Assembly: GCF_030159795.1 (NCBI RefSeq)
Contig: NZ_BSND01000006.1
Location: forward strand, 209,373-273,372
Direction of reading: 5' to 3'
Source of the DNA: Methylophaga thalassica
GTDB taxonomy: Bacteria > Pseudomonadota > Gammaproteobacteria > Nitrosococcales > Methylophagaceae
Length of the DNA stretch: 64,000 bases
The notes below the pieces were generated by a model. It was not told the DNA's origin, did not search any database, and saw only the letters and a program-made list of their open reading frames with translations. Below, one piece after another: positions 24,327-33,747 of the stretch (the first letter of the stretch is position 1; each line of letters starts with the position of its first letter). A program made the translations under genes and the position numbers.

Positions 24327-25433
24327 TCAGGGCAAAATGGTGGCAACCAGTTCTGAAGGGGTAAGTTTGAAACGCTTTTTAAAGGCGGTAATAAAATTTG
24401 ACGGGTGTCCATAGCCTGCAATAAAGGCGGCTTCACCAATCGATTTTTTTTCGACCAATAATGCTTTTTTTGCCATATCCAGACGTCGTTGACGACAGTA
24501 GTTATTCACCGTCACCCCATAGGTCGTTTTAAATTTACGTTGTAAGGTACTCACACTCAGCCCTATCGCTGAAGACATTTCTGCAATGGTCATGGATTGC
24601 ATCATCATGTCATCAATTTGATGTCTTAGTTGGTTTTCCTGTGATGCAGTTGCATAGGATTGATCTGTATTTTGTGGTCTTTCTGCTCGATGAAGTAAGG
24701 TTAATACCTTCAAGTTTTCAGCGATCAGTTGAAAGATGATCGCCTCTTTCAGTAACTCATCCTGAAGAGATGTGTGTTGGGCTTTAAATAAATAATCACT
24801 GGCCAGCTTTGCAACAACATCAGAAGCTTGCCAGTGGTAAAAAGCAGCATGGTCATGAAATAGCTGTTGAATATGATGCCTTTCGTCTGGTGTAGTCGCT
24901 CTTACCTCAAGCCATTGTCGTTCGATAAATATATTCAGTTTATTCACATGCATACCGCGTTCAAAACGGCGACTAAGCACTTCAGGTTGGTTAATAATAA
25001 AAGCGGAACATTCCACACTGCCCTCACCAAGACAACCTAGCTGATAGCGTTGTGAGCCAAGCGAAAATGACACTTTTCCGTCAAATAAGATAGTCATGCT
25101 GATCGCCGGAGGCAGTTCTGCAAAGCTGGTTCTATCCGACATTTCTATTAAGTTACCGGCATGCACAGACAGACCATGTCGATCAAAATGATGATGAAAG
25201 AGGCCTTTTAGAATGACTTCATCCTGAGCCGTGTCTTGTGAAAAACTGACGTAACGTACATTCATTCGATTCAGCTCAGACAGATAAACCATATTATCCA
25301 GTGTTGCCGTCACCTGATTGCCTTGTTTGTTTGACGAAGAGTCATTCTGTTCGACATCGGTAAAACCTGAGTCTTCACCTGATACCCCTATTTCATCTGA
25401 CTGATGATTTTTCATAACACTATGACGTTTACT
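24327..25433 (-). CDS. AraC/PchR-type transcriptional regulator
   Basis: About 368 residues from the ATG at 25433 (AAAAGAG upstream); in-frame ATGs at 25469 and 25520 would place the start at or inside the Fur box of the divergent promoter. The C-terminus holds both AraC helix-turn-helix motifs (MTIAEMSSAIGLSVSTLQRK and SIGEAAFIAGYGHPSNFITA). The N-terminal part is the PchR/AlcR-like effector region (VKLNIF-like KLNIFIERQWL). PchR-type proteins bind a ferric siderophore in the cytoplasm and switch on its receptor; the divergent receptor gene is the obvious target. Confidence 0.85.
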   Translation of the reverse strand, partial: SKRHSVMKNHQSDEIGVSGEDSGFTDVEQNDSSSNKQGNQVTATLDNMVYLSELNRMNVRYVSFSQDTAQDEVILKGLFHHHFDRHGLSVHAGNLIEMSDRTSFAELPPAISMTILFDGKVSFSLGSQRYQLGCLGEGSVECSAFIINQPEVLSRRFERGMHVNKLNIFIERQWLEVRATTPDERHHIQQLFHDHAAFYHWQASDVVAKLASDYLFKAQHTSLQDELLKEAIIFQLIAENLKVLTLLHRAERPQNTDQSYATASQENQLRHQIDDMMMQSMTIAEMSSAIGLSVSTLQRKFKTTYGVTVNNYCRQRRLDMAKKALLVEKKSIGEAAFIAGYGHPSNFITAFKKRFKLTPSELVATILP

Positions 25434-25471
25434 CATAACTCTTTTAAGGAACTTAGCTGTTAGTTCCATTA

Positions 25472-25490
25472 TATAATGATAATGATTTTC
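25472..25490 (+). promoter_or_regulatory. Fur box in the AraC/receptor divergent promoter
   Basis: TATAATGATAATGATTTTC matches the 19-base Fur consensus at 16 positions. It lies 52-70 bases before the receptor ATG and 39-57 before the AraC start, so one site can repress both genes. Confidence 0.75.
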
Positions 25491-25541
25491 ATTTACAAAA
25501 ATAAGAAAGAAATCGTTCAACGCTTATTGTTAAGGGGATTT

Positions 25542-27599
25542 ATGAAAAAACATATTTTAACAGCCATGATCTACGCTTGCCTCAGTACACATGTCCTAGC
25601 TGAGGACAACACATCAGATCCGATCGAGAAAGCAAATAATCGTGTGCAGCTCAATAATATTGTGGTTAAAGGTGAAAAAGAAACAAAAACCCTGAAGGAC
25701 ACCTCCTCCTCCGTCGCTGTTATCCATGAAGAGGAACTCAATAGTACTCAATATCAGTCGTTTCAGGATGTCATCGCAACCGTACCAAACGTCGTCGTTG
25801 AAACTGGAGCCGTGCCAAATGTTCGTGGCATCACGGGTAATGGTGCTGCCGGAGGCTTTCTCTCAGTCACTGGTGGAGCCAATGCCAGATTCACCACACT
25901 GATTGATGGGGTAGCACAACCCTTTGTCGCCGATCTTACGGGTAGCTCAGGATTATGGGATTTGGAACAAGTTGAAGTTTATAGAGGACCACAATCGACA
26001 AATAATGGCCGTAACAGTATCGCCGGTGCGATGTATATCAAAACGAAAGATCCCTCTTTCGATTGGGATGGAGCAGTACGCTTAGGCTATCGTAATAAAG
26101 ATAAGTACTTTGATAAGGCGGTGATGCTTTCAGGTCCAATTATCGAAAATACACTAGCCTTCCGGTTTGCTGGGCAGGCTGTTGATGGAGAAACAACAAC
26201 CAGTAATGAACCATTTAGCACCAATCCAACCAACCTAGATTTAAATGAACTGGATACTCAACAAGGTCGGTATAAGCTACTTTGGACACCAACTGATGAC
26301 TTTAAGGCCTTGTTTACGTATTCAAAATATAAAGAAGAAGGCGATGCGGGCAGACGTTACTTCAGAAATGATGGTGTGGGTGGCTACAATAAAATTGACT
26401 CTTTAATTCGCGATATGGACACCGAAAACGAAACAATTAGCCTCGACATGTCATATCAACTCAACGACAGCATGTCAGTCGATATGCTCGTATCTAAAAT
26501 GAATTACCAACTTAGTTTTGATAGCTATGACCCTCTCCCTTCCTCAAAGCAATCTGCCAACTTTAGTGAAGATAACAAAGACGTCGATCTCAAACTCAAT
26601 TTTGGCCAGGATAGTGACGCTTTCAATGGCTTAATAGGACTCTCATATTTTAAGCGTGATCAATCCATTAAAAGTCTTGGTGGCAGCGTTTATTCTGGAG
26701 ATGATGACAGCAATGCCAAAGCACTCTACTCCGAACTCAATTTTGGTTTGGCAGAGAAATGGATCTTAACCACTGGGCTTCGCTATCAAAAAGAAGAGCA
26801 GGATCGTCATTTCGATTATACCTCTCGTAACATCTCTGCAGACTTGAAGGAAGATAATAAAATTTTGTTACCTTCTGTCGCGCTTAAGTATGCATTTTCA
26901 GACACCTCAACTGTCGGTATAAGTTATAGAAAGGGATATAACTCAGGCGGTGGTGCATTAGATATTACTGCCGGTGATTATTATTACTACGATGAGGAAC
27001 GTGTGGATACATACGAAATCTTTAGTCGTAATGAATTTGATGATGGCCGATATACACTGAATGCCAACCTATTCTTTAATGAATATGATGGTTATCAGGG
27101 TGTTTCCAGCCGTCGTATCATTAATATCGATACTGCCGAAACCTATGGCGCCGAGTTAGAGGGTGTTGCATGGGTAACTGATGATATTGAAGTGACAGCC
27201 TCATTAGGACTATTACACACTGAAGTTATTGATGGTGGTGATGACTACACATCTGCGACGGGCAATCAACTGAGCACGGCACCGAAAAAAACAGCCAACC
27301 TCGGGGCAACCTACTTCCTGACCGATAATTTTAATTTCGGAGGCAATATTCAATATATCGGTGGCTATTATGGTGATATTGATAACTCGGACGATCAAAA
27401 AGTGGGCGGTTACTCCGTGATCAACCTTCGAGCAAACTATGAAATAGGTCAATTATCACTTTCTGCTTACGTCAACAATGTAACAGACAAATATGCTGAG
27501 CGTGTTGTTTACCCTATTACCGCACAATATACACAAGGCTTTAAGGATGTGATTGACCCTCGTACAGTGGGTATAGCCGCCACATATTCGTTCTTTTAA
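25542..27599 (+). CDS. TonB-dependent receptor under AraC-type control
   Basis: 685 residues from the ATG at 25542 with AAGGGGA upstream. Signal peptide MKKHILTAMIYACLSTHVLA, TonB box-like NNIVVKGEKE near residue 35, plug with SSVAVIHEEELNSTQYQSFQ and LEQVEVYRGPQSTNNGRNSI, and a barrel ending in YSFF. No STN domain, which fits regulation by a cytoplasmic AraC protein rather than FecIR. The plug RGPQSTNNGRNSIAG block resembles FyuA/alcaligin-type receptors. Ligand probably a ferric siderophore; the neighbours DUF3325, DUF3649 and PepSY are common with such receptors. Confidence 0.87.
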   Translation: MKKHILTAMIYACLSTHVLAEDNTSDPIEKANNRVQLNNIVVKGEKETKTLKDTSSSVAVIHEEELNSTQYQSFQDVIATVPNVVVETGAVPNVRGITGNGAAGGFLSVTGGANARFTTLIDGVAQPFVADLTGSSGLWDLEQVEVYRGPQSTNNGRNSIAGAMYIKTKDPSFDWDGAVRLGYRNKDKYFDKAVMLSGPIIENTLAFRFAGQAVDGETTTSNEPFSTNPTNLDLNELDTQQGRYKLLWTPTDDFKALFTYSKYKEEGDAGRRYFRNDGVGGYNKIDSLIRDMDTENETISLDMSYQLNDSMSVDMLVSKMNYQLSFDSYDPLPSSKQSANFSEDNKDVDLKLNFGQDSDAFNGLIGLSYFKRDQSIKSLGGSVYSGDDDSNAKALYSELNFGLAEKWILTTGLRYQKEEQDRHFDYTSRNISADLKEDNKILLPSVALKYAFSDTSTVGISYRKGYNSGGGALDITAGDYYYYDEERVDTYEIFSRNEFDDGRYTLNANLFFNEYDGYQGVSSRRIINIDTAETYGAELEGVAWVTDDIEVTASLGLLHTEVIDGGDDYTSATGNQLSTAPKKTANLGATYFLTDNFNFGGNIQYIGGYYGDIDNSDDQKVGGYSVINLRANYEIGQLSLSAYVNNVTDKYAERVVYPITAQYTQGFKDVIDPRTVGIAATYSFF

Positions 27600-27617
27600 G
27601 TCTTAAATCACAGCAAA

Positions 27618-27655
27618 AACCAAGCAGCCGTTATCGAAGGCTGCTTGGTTTTTTT
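27618..27655 (+). terminator. Terminator between receptor and the DUF3325 operon
   Basis: AACCAAGCAGCC (27618-27629) pairs perfectly with GGCTGCTTGGTT (27639-27650), followed by TTTTT. The next gene starts 15 bases later, so downstream genes depend on read-through or a promoter hidden in or before the hairpin. Confidence 0.85.
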
Positions 27656-27669
27656 CGAGAGCCTATAGT

Positions 27670-27948
27670 ATGTCCATTTATTCCTATGTCGCATTACTAC
27701 TATCGTTTGCCGGATGTGTGTGTGTTTATTTAGCATCGCGTCATCAACTTTGGTTAAAAAGCACCATAACCTGGCCCGCGCCAAGGCTACGTCATAGCGG
27801 ATTGATACTGCTCATTATAAGTCTGATGTTAGTCATCAGCTCAATGCAGGCGGTAGCGGGCGTGTTCATGCTCATGGTCTGGGTGATGCTACTGCTTGTG
27901 TTATTTCCATATGTAGGTGCCTGGAAATCACTTAGGAGAACACGCTAA
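27670..27948 (+). CDS. DUF3325 family membrane protein
   Basis: 92 residues with three hydrophobic segments and an SRHQLWLK loop after the first helix, typical of DUF3325. Its family sits next to siderophore receptors and PepSY reductases; biochemical role unknown. The stop TAA shares its last base with the next ATG, so translation is coupled. Confidence 0.7.
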   Translation: MSIYSYVALLLSFAGCVCVYLASRHQLWLKSTITWPAPRLRHSGLILLIISLMLVISSMQAVAGVFMLMVWVMLLLVLFPYVGAWKSLRRTR

Positions 27949-28229
27949 TGGCTGACTCTTCATTTCGAACAGACTGGCTCAGTAAATCCCTAGCCGGCAT
28001 CCTTTTAGGCTTTTTGGCAGCGATGGCCATCTGCGGTTTATTTTTCCTGCTGCCACTGCCCATCGGGCCAAGTGCCGAAGCCCAACTGATGATGTGGTTA
28101 GTGGGACCTGTCTGGCTTACATTACTGAGTACCTGCTTTTTATTTCGCTCTGGCACTCGCGCCTGGTTTTGGCTGGGACTGACTAATGTCGTGCTGTATG
28201 CACTGTATTTTTTATTTAAATCATTCTGA
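27948..28229 (+). CDS. DUF3649-like iron-uptake membrane protein
   Basis: 93 residues, three hydrophobic segments (about 12-34, 44-65 and 72-90). RTDWLSKSLAGILLGFLAAM at the start and FWLGLTNVVLYALYFLF at the end match my memory of the small DUF3649 proteins that accompany PepSY-type iron reductases. It is coupled to the genes on both sides (1-base overlap before, 12-base gap after). Confidence 0.65.
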   Translation: MADSSFRTDWLSKSLAGILLGFLAAMAICGLFFLLPLPIGPSAEAQLMMWLVGPVWLTLLSTCFLFRSGTRAWFWLGLTNVVLYALYFLFKSF

Positions 28230-28241
28230 GATAAATCCCAC

Positions 28242-29876
28242 ATGAAAGTAAAAGCAGACATTATTCGTACCTATAAATCGCTGCATACGTGGGTCGGTAT
28301 TATCAGTGGTATGGCATTGTTCATCGCCTTTTATGCAGGCGCATTGACCATTTTTAAAGAACCCATCAGCCATTGGGCAACGCCTCCCCTTCAGCATTCA
28401 GAGTCAATTAGTTTATCTGCCGTTCCTTCTGTGCTTGGCCGAGTTATAAAATCCCACCCGGAAGCCGCTCAGCGCATACAATTAAACCTAAACCCTGAAA
28501 CACATCACACACAGCAAATCATGTGGACAGTCGAAGGTGAAAAAGGCGGGGATCATGATGTTTCCTCACTGCGTTATTTCAGTGCACAGTTGGATGAACA
28601 CCAAGACTTAGTCACGACAGAAGTTTATCCAGCCACTGTTGCTCAATTTATTGACACCCTCCACCGGGTTGTAGGTCTACCTGTAGACAGTGATCCAAAC
28701 CGCTGGATTATGGGTATTTTTGCCATTTTTTATACCCTGGCTCTGGTATCAGGTTTAATTATTCTATTACCCATTTTGGTGAAAGAACTCTTTGCTTTCC
28801 GTCTAGGCAGAAAACCAAAGCGGGTCTGGCTTGATGCCCATAATGTGGTGGGTGTGACCAGCCTGCCCTTTCACTTGATTATGGCGATAACGGCCTTTGG
28901 GTTTGCTTATCATGATCTTATTTACGACGTACAGGACAAACTCATTCACGAGGGCCAGTTGCGTCAGGCATTATTTTCCAGTGCACCCAAGCCGAATCCT
29001 GAACAAAGTACGGATCCCGCTACCATGTTATCGCCAGAAGAATTACTGGCAACCGCCAGAGAAATCGCCCCATCATTTGTCCCCTATCAACTGGAATATT
29101 CAGGCATCACCACGCCGCGGGCCAGTGTGATGATTTGGGGTAATGATGCTGATGCTATCGCTCCCAGAGCACCGGGCGGATTTATCGCAATCAATCCATA
29201 CAGTGGTGAGGTGCAATCTACCGATTATTTACCCGGTCAACAACCGGGAGAAATGATTGCTGTCAGTAGTTTTTTTGCCTTGCACTTTGCCACCTTTGGC
29301 GGCTCGCCAATACGTTGGGCTTATTTCATTCTAGGCTTAGCTGGTGCATGGCTGTTCTATACAGGCAATTTATTGTGGGTAGAAAACCGACGTCGTCACA
29401 GCAAGCCTGATGGCAGGCTGTTTAATCAGCGTAAAGATGTCAAAGTCATGGCCTCGCTCACGGTTGGAATTTGTCTTGGCAGTGTCTGTGGCATCTCGTT
29501 GATGCTGGCCAGCAGTAAATGGTTGGCATTAGAAGCACAGGCCACATACCTCCATTTCCAATGGGTATATTACTTGACGTTTTTTGCCACTATTGCATGG
29601 AGCTTTATTCGTGGAGCCGCAAGAAGTTTGGTTGAATTGCTCTACGCTGCTGCCACTCTTACTGTCGCCATTCCGGTTACCAGCTTACTTAGCATCATTA
29701 TTCCAGCAACAGGGCTGTGGATGCATACCGACTTGAATACATTGATGGTCGATATAGTGGCTTTCATCATGGCTGTTGGCTTTGGATTATTAGGACGAGC
29801 GACATATAAACGTGTTTATCACAGTCAAATCATTGACAGCGTCTGGTCTTACCGACCTGCACCTCGCTCTTTATAA
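28242..29876 (+). CDS. PepSY-associated transmembrane protein, putative ferric-siderophore reductase
   Basis: 544 residues. The first helix follows TYKSLHTWVGIISGMALFIA, whose histidine is the conserved first heme-ligand candidate; DTLHRVVGLPVDSDPNRWIM lies before the second helix, with WLDAHNVVGVTSLPFHLIMA and LHFATFGGSPIRWAYFILGL further on, all family hallmarks. A large periplasmic region lies between helices, and four extra helices extend the C-terminus. PepSY-TM proteins of this type are thought to reduce ferric siderophores in the periplasm. It closes the operon begun by DUF3325. Confidence 0.82.
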   Translation: MKVKADIIRTYKSLHTWVGIISGMALFIAFYAGALTIFKEPISHWATPPLQHSESISLSAVPSVLGRVIKSHPEAAQRIQLNLNPETHHTQQIMWTVEGEKGGDHDVSSLRYFSAQLDEHQDLVTTEVYPATVAQFIDTLHRVVGLPVDSDPNRWIMGIFAIFYTLALVSGLIILLPILVKELFAFRLGRKPKRVWLDAHNVVGVTSLPFHLIMAITAFGFAYHDLIYDVQDKLIHEGQLRQALFSSAPKPNPEQSTDPATMLSPEELLATAREIAPSFVPYQLEYSGITTPRASVMIWGNDADAIAPRAPGGFIAINPYSGEVQSTDYLPGQQPGEMIAVSSFFALHFATFGGSPIRWAYFILGLAGAWLFYTGNLLWVENRRRHSKPDGRLFNQRKDVKVMASLTVGICLGSVCGISLMLASSKWLALEAQATYLHFQWVYYLTFFATIAWSFIRGAARSLVELLYAAATLTVAIPVTSLLSIIIPATGLWMHTDLNTLMVDIVAFIMAVGFGLLGRATYKRVYHSQIIDSVWSYRPAPRSL

Positions 29877-29985
29877 AATAGGCATAGAGCAGAGGTTTTA
29901 ATGTTGTATTTGCCCATATCGTCACCAGATGTTTATATACAATGGAGGCTTATTAAAAACAAATAGAAACACAGAGAGAAAATGT

Positions 29986-30651
29986 ATGAGCAGACTCTAT
30001 AATGATAAACACCGCGCCCTTCAAGATAGTTTTAATAGCCGTGAACTGGCTGATCGGGTGGAGGAAGTCGCCCTTGTCACAGAGATAGATGACAATGCTA
30101 AAGCCTTCCTTGAAAGTCGCGATATGTTCTTCCTGACCACGGTTGATGAGCGTGGTCGGCCAACCGTGTCTTATAAAGGTGGCGAAGCTGGCTGCTTTAT
30201 CAAAGTGCTGGATGAAAAAACGATTGCCTTCCCCAGTTATGACGGCAATGGCATGTATTACTCGATGGGGAATATTCAAGGCAACCCTGAAGTGGGTTTA
30301 TTATTTATTGATTTTGAGAAACCACATCGAATTCGTGTGCAAGGTAAGGCCATCGCCTCAAGTGACGATCCACTTATGGGAGAGTGGAAAGAAGCTGAAA
30401 TGATCGTTCGGGTGACCGTATCTGAACTGTGGCAAAACTGCCCGCGTTATGTTCACCGCTATCAGAAAGTCAAAGACTCCCGTTATATTCCTAAACAAGA
30501 ATGCAAAACACCAGTCGCCGCCTGGAAACGCGTTGATATGATGCAAGATGTGTTACGTGAGCATGAATTAAATCAAGTCGCCGATGAAGGTGGCACCATG
30601 CCGATTGAAGAATGGATGGGTTATATTCAGTCTGGGGATGAAAGAGCATAA
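29986..30651 (+). CDS. Pyridoxamine 5'-phosphate oxidase family (FMN split-barrel) protein
   Basis: 221 residues from the ATG at 29986 (AGAGAGAAA upstream); a longer frame from 29929 has no site. Split-barrel strands include RDMFFLTTVDERGRPTVSYK and PEVGLLFIDFEKPHRIRVQG; the GNGMYYSMGNI segment is typical of the flavin site of general-stress-type PNPOx-like proteins. It probably binds FMN, but substrate is unknown. It stands after the iron reductase operon, separated by 109 bases. Confidence 0.75.
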   Translation: MSRLYNDKHRALQDSFNSRELADRVEEVALVTEIDDNAKAFLESRDMFFLTTVDERGRPTVSYKGGEAGCFIKVLDEKTIAFPSYDGNGMYYSMGNIQGNPEVGLLFIDFEKPHRIRVQGKAIASSDDPLMGEWKEAEMIVRVTVSELWQNCPRYVHRYQKVKDSRYIPKQECKTPVAAWKRVDMMQDVLREHELNQVADEGGTMPIEEWMGYIQSGDERA

Positions 30652-30763
30652 CGTCTCAGCAACTTGATGCTGAAAGCAAAGTCCAAAGATGCATAGCCGT
30701 GATCATATTACACACTATGAAGATCACCATTCAGGTAAGTTGAGCAGGAAAGGTTTTAAATTA

Positions 30764-31126
30764 ATGAAAAAAGTGGCCTTGTTGATTGCGTTTCTGTTGC
30801 TCATCATCGGAGCCTTAAGCCTGATGCCATCCAATGCGACCATCACCTACAATGGCGAGCAAGTTACTGGCCCCTTAAAACATCTCATCGAAGCCGGTGG
30901 CATCATTTTTGTGCCCATACTCTTACTTTGTATGGGTATATTATTGGCTTTTATGTTCACAGGCATTGGGCTTATCGTACTGGGTTTCCTGGTTTTTTTC
31001 TGTCTCGCCTCTTTTTCTATGGTCTTCCCTTTTCTTCTGCCATTACTCATCCCTTTGTTCATTGTCTGGCTTGTCTTCGCACTCACACGCAAAGATAAAA
31101 CCAGTGACGCCGTTAATTCAAAATAG
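30764..31126 (+). CDS. Hypothetical small membrane protein
   Basis: 120 residues from the ATG at 30764 (GGAAAGG upstream). One N-terminal helix (KKVALLIAFLLLIIGALSLM), a short exposed loop with NATITYNGEQVTG, then three tightly packed helices ending in a basic tail (LTRKDKTSDAVNSK). No family recognised. A possible earlier start at 30689 lacks a site. Confidence 0.5.
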   Translation: MKKVALLIAFLLLIIGALSLMPSNATITYNGEQVTGPLKHLIEAGGIIFVPILLLCMGILLAFMFTGIGLIVLGFLVFFCLASFSMVFPFLLPLLIPLFIVWLVFALTRKDKTSDAVNSK

Positions 31127-31167
31127 AAAACAACGTTATCTGTCTAATTAATAAATAGGTCTATCAA

Positions 31168-31198
31168 TGACATAGCCATCAAATTGATGGCTATGTCA
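31168..31198. terminator. Perfect 15-base inverted repeat between convergent genes
   Basis: TGACATAGCCATCAA and its exact complement are separated by a single A. No T-run follows on either strand. Position between convergent stops (31126 and 31206) suggests a bidirectional terminator or transcript-end stabiliser. Confidence 0.6.
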
Positions 31199-31205
31199 TC
31201 TCTTT

Positions 31206-33641
31206 CTAGAAGTCCAGCGAATAACCAATGGTTAATGTTCGGCCACGGCCTTTAAAGTTACGGGTATCTGAGCCATAACTGGTTTGGGATGAGTAGCTGA
31301 AATAATCCTTATTGAGCAGGTTTGTTACTCCAGCATGGATCTTACCGGTAGAGAGTTTATACGCCATAGTGGCATCAATCAGGCCATAGGCTTTGAACTG
31401 TTCTTCATCATCCCCGGCTTCTTCATCGAAGTTACGATCAAAGTTATAACTGGCTTGCACAAATGAGGAAAGTTTTGGGGTCCATTCAGCCTGCCAGCTG
31501 GCGATTAATCGATTGGGTGGAATATTTTGGCCATTCAGATCAGTATCAACTTTACCGTCATCATCACTGTCATAACGTCCCCGGATATAGGAATACGCCA
31601 GGTTTAGCTTGTGACCATCGTTTACTTTCCAGCCTAAGTTGGCTTCGGCACCGTTAATTTCTTGTTTTTCACGGTTAACCATATATTGGGTATTGTCTGC
31701 ATTCGCCGACAATCTGGAACCTAAGTCCGAATCAGATTCATAATAACTGACTTCGAAATCGATCGCGTCCCAGTTTAGCCGAATGCCTACTTCTCTGTTC
31801 GTGGTTATGATTGGCTCAAGATCAAGCAATCCATCCACACTGGTACCGGCAACACTCACTTCACGTAAAACCCGCCCCACATCTGGCATACCAAAACCTT
31901 CTGAGTAATTAGCAAACACACTCAGCCATGACAATGGACTGATAACCACACCACCATTGAACAGCGTCTCACTAAAATCGGGATTGCCGCCTTTCACATC
32001 AACAGCACCTTTACCGTATACCGTTGTAAAATCATCCACGTCCAATTCTGAATGTTCGTAACGAACACCAGCATGAAGCACTACCGCCTCAATTGGCTGA
32101 AGTTGTAACTGTAGGAAAGGCGCGTAGTTTTTATATACCACTTCAGGTACATAACTACGGTTTGTCATAGCTAAGTTCTGAGAAGAACTGTCTTCAAGCA
32201 AATCAAAACCTGTTGTGACTTTTAACTTATCATCCAGCAAACCATCTTTCACTAAGGTGAATTTAGCCCCTTTTTTCACTGATTCAATTTGGGTTTGATC
32301 AATACTATCAGGCGCCAATGTTGGCTCATAAAAACTGCTGGATGTCAGTGCGCCAAATAATGCTTCAAACTCTTGTCTGTATGCCTGGGCGGTAAATTCC
32401 ATCCCAGCTAAATCATAATTTTGGTATTTCAGACTGGTGGTTAACACCCGATTGTATGGCGCCTCACCGACAGGGGTTCCTCTAACTGATGTAGTCGGTT
32501 CCCCTTTTTCAATATCACCATCAACGCTGACATAATCATTGCCACCTTTGACCTGATAACGGTTGAGGGAAGCTTCTATGTGCTGATCATCGTCTATCCA
32601 GTAACCCAACTTGGTGAACAAGTCATAACTTTTCGAGTTCATAATGTCACCCTGCACATTATCTACCCCGATTTCGGTGCCATCAGCATCCAGAAACACA
32701 CCTTGTCTTTCATAGCTCAAACCCAAGGTATATTCAAAGTCATTTTTACTACCGCTCAGGTTGTAATCACTGCGATACCCCGAGGTTTCATCACCAAACT
32801 CACCGGTTGGTGTCGTTATTTGCACATTCATGCTTTGTTTGAGTGTATCCTGGCTCGGACGACGGGTAATAAAGTTGATAATGCCGCCGGTCGCGCCTAA
32901 ACCATGAATAGCGCTGGCACCATGAATCACCTCAACACGTTCGACCATCGACATATCAATAGTATGACCATCACGCTGGCCATCTCGCAGTGGATTACTT
33001 TGTGGCACACCATCAATCAGAAATAATGGTGAACGTCCACGGAATGTTTCGCCTCCACTGGTGAGCTTCTGACGACTTGGCGAGAATGAAGGCAACAAGT
33101 TACTCAGAATCTGAGAGGTGTCACTACTCATCTCCATTTGCTGTTCAATCTGCTCACGATTAATCACTGTGACCACTTGTGGCGAATCTTTTAGCTGGGT
33201 GTCAGAACGTGTTGAGGTTATCAACATATCGTCTAATTCAACACTTTGTTTTTGTTTGGGTGTGACGGCAACAGGTGCTGATTTTTTGCTAATGGAATAA
33301 CTGCCATTGGCTAATAAGGTCGCCTGTAAACCAGTATCAGCTAAGAGCTGAGTGATTAACGTGGATGGTGCGGCCGTACCTTGAAATCGGTCGGCCTGAA
33401 TACCGGCGACCACATCTGGGCTAAAAGAGACAGTAATTCCACTTTGCACAGCAAACTGATTGAGCGCTGATTCAAGTGAGCCGGCCTGAATATTAAAGCT
33501 TTGTTGTTGAGTCACACTATCTGCATGACTGATGTTGATAATAAGATCGGTGCTCACCAAAGCCGTGGTTAGCATTCCAGCCATGACGAGTTGTCGACTT
33601 AATGGCGATAAACTTAAGGGTAAGAAAGAGGCGTGTTTCAT
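31206..33641 (-). CDS. TonB-dependent receptor with STN domain, FecIR-controlled
   Basis: 811 residues: signal peptide to about residue 41, STN domain (about 44-115, QQSFNIQAGSLESALNQFAV), plug (about 135-260, LKDSPQVVTVINREQIEQQM, GRSPLFLIDGVPQSNPLRDG) and barrel ending YSLDF. The VERVEVIHGASAIHGLGATGG block is standard plug. AGGACC precedes the start. Gene order on the minus strand is fecI, fecR, receptor, the usual FecIRA layout, so it probably reports its own ligand. Ligand unknown; siderophore is the default inference. Confidence 0.88.
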   Translation of the reverse strand: MKHASFLPLSLSPLSRQLVMAGMLTTALVSTDLIINISHADSVTQQQSFNIQAGSLESALNQFAVQSGITVSFSPDVVAGIQADRFQGTAAPSTLITQLLADTGLQATLLANGSYSISKKSAPVAVTPKQKQSVELDDMLITSTRSDTQLKDSPQVVTVINREQIEQQMEMSSDTSQILSNLLPSFSPSRQKLTSGGETFRGRSPLFLIDGVPQSNPLRDGQRDGHTIDMSMVERVEVIHGASAIHGLGATGGIINFITRRPSQDTLKQSMNVQITTPTGEFGDETSGYRSDYNLSGSKNDFEYTLGLSYERQGVFLDADGTEIGVDNVQGDIMNSKSYDLFTKLGYWIDDDQHIEASLNRYQVKGGNDYVSVDGDIEKGEPTTSVRGTPVGEAPYNRVLTTSLKYQNYDLAGMEFTAQAYRQEFEALFGALTSSSFYEPTLAPDSIDQTQIESVKKGAKFTLVKDGLLDDKLKVTTGFDLLEDSSSQNLAMTNRSYVPEVVYKNYAPFLQLQLQPIEAVVLHAGVRYEHSELDVDDFTTVYGKGAVDVKGGNPDFSETLFNGGVVISPLSWLSVFANYSEGFGMPDVGRVLREVSVAGTSVDGLLDLEPIITTNREVGIRLNWDAIDFEVSYYESDSDLGSRLSANADNTQYMVNREKQEINGAEANLGWKVNDGHKLNLAYSYIRGRYDSDDDGKVDTDLNGQNIPPNRLIASWQAEWTPKLSSFVQASYNFDRNFDEEAGDDEEQFKAYGLIDATMAYKLSTGKIHAGVTNLLNKDYFSYSSQTSYGSDTRNFKGRGRTLTIGYSLDF

Positions 33642-33747
33642 TCTTGGTCCTGTTAATTAATTTAGATAATACGGTTAGCGATAACGCTCTTATCTAACAG
33701 GCCGAACGAGAACCCCGAATCGTTAACCCCCTTAAACAAAAAAATAG

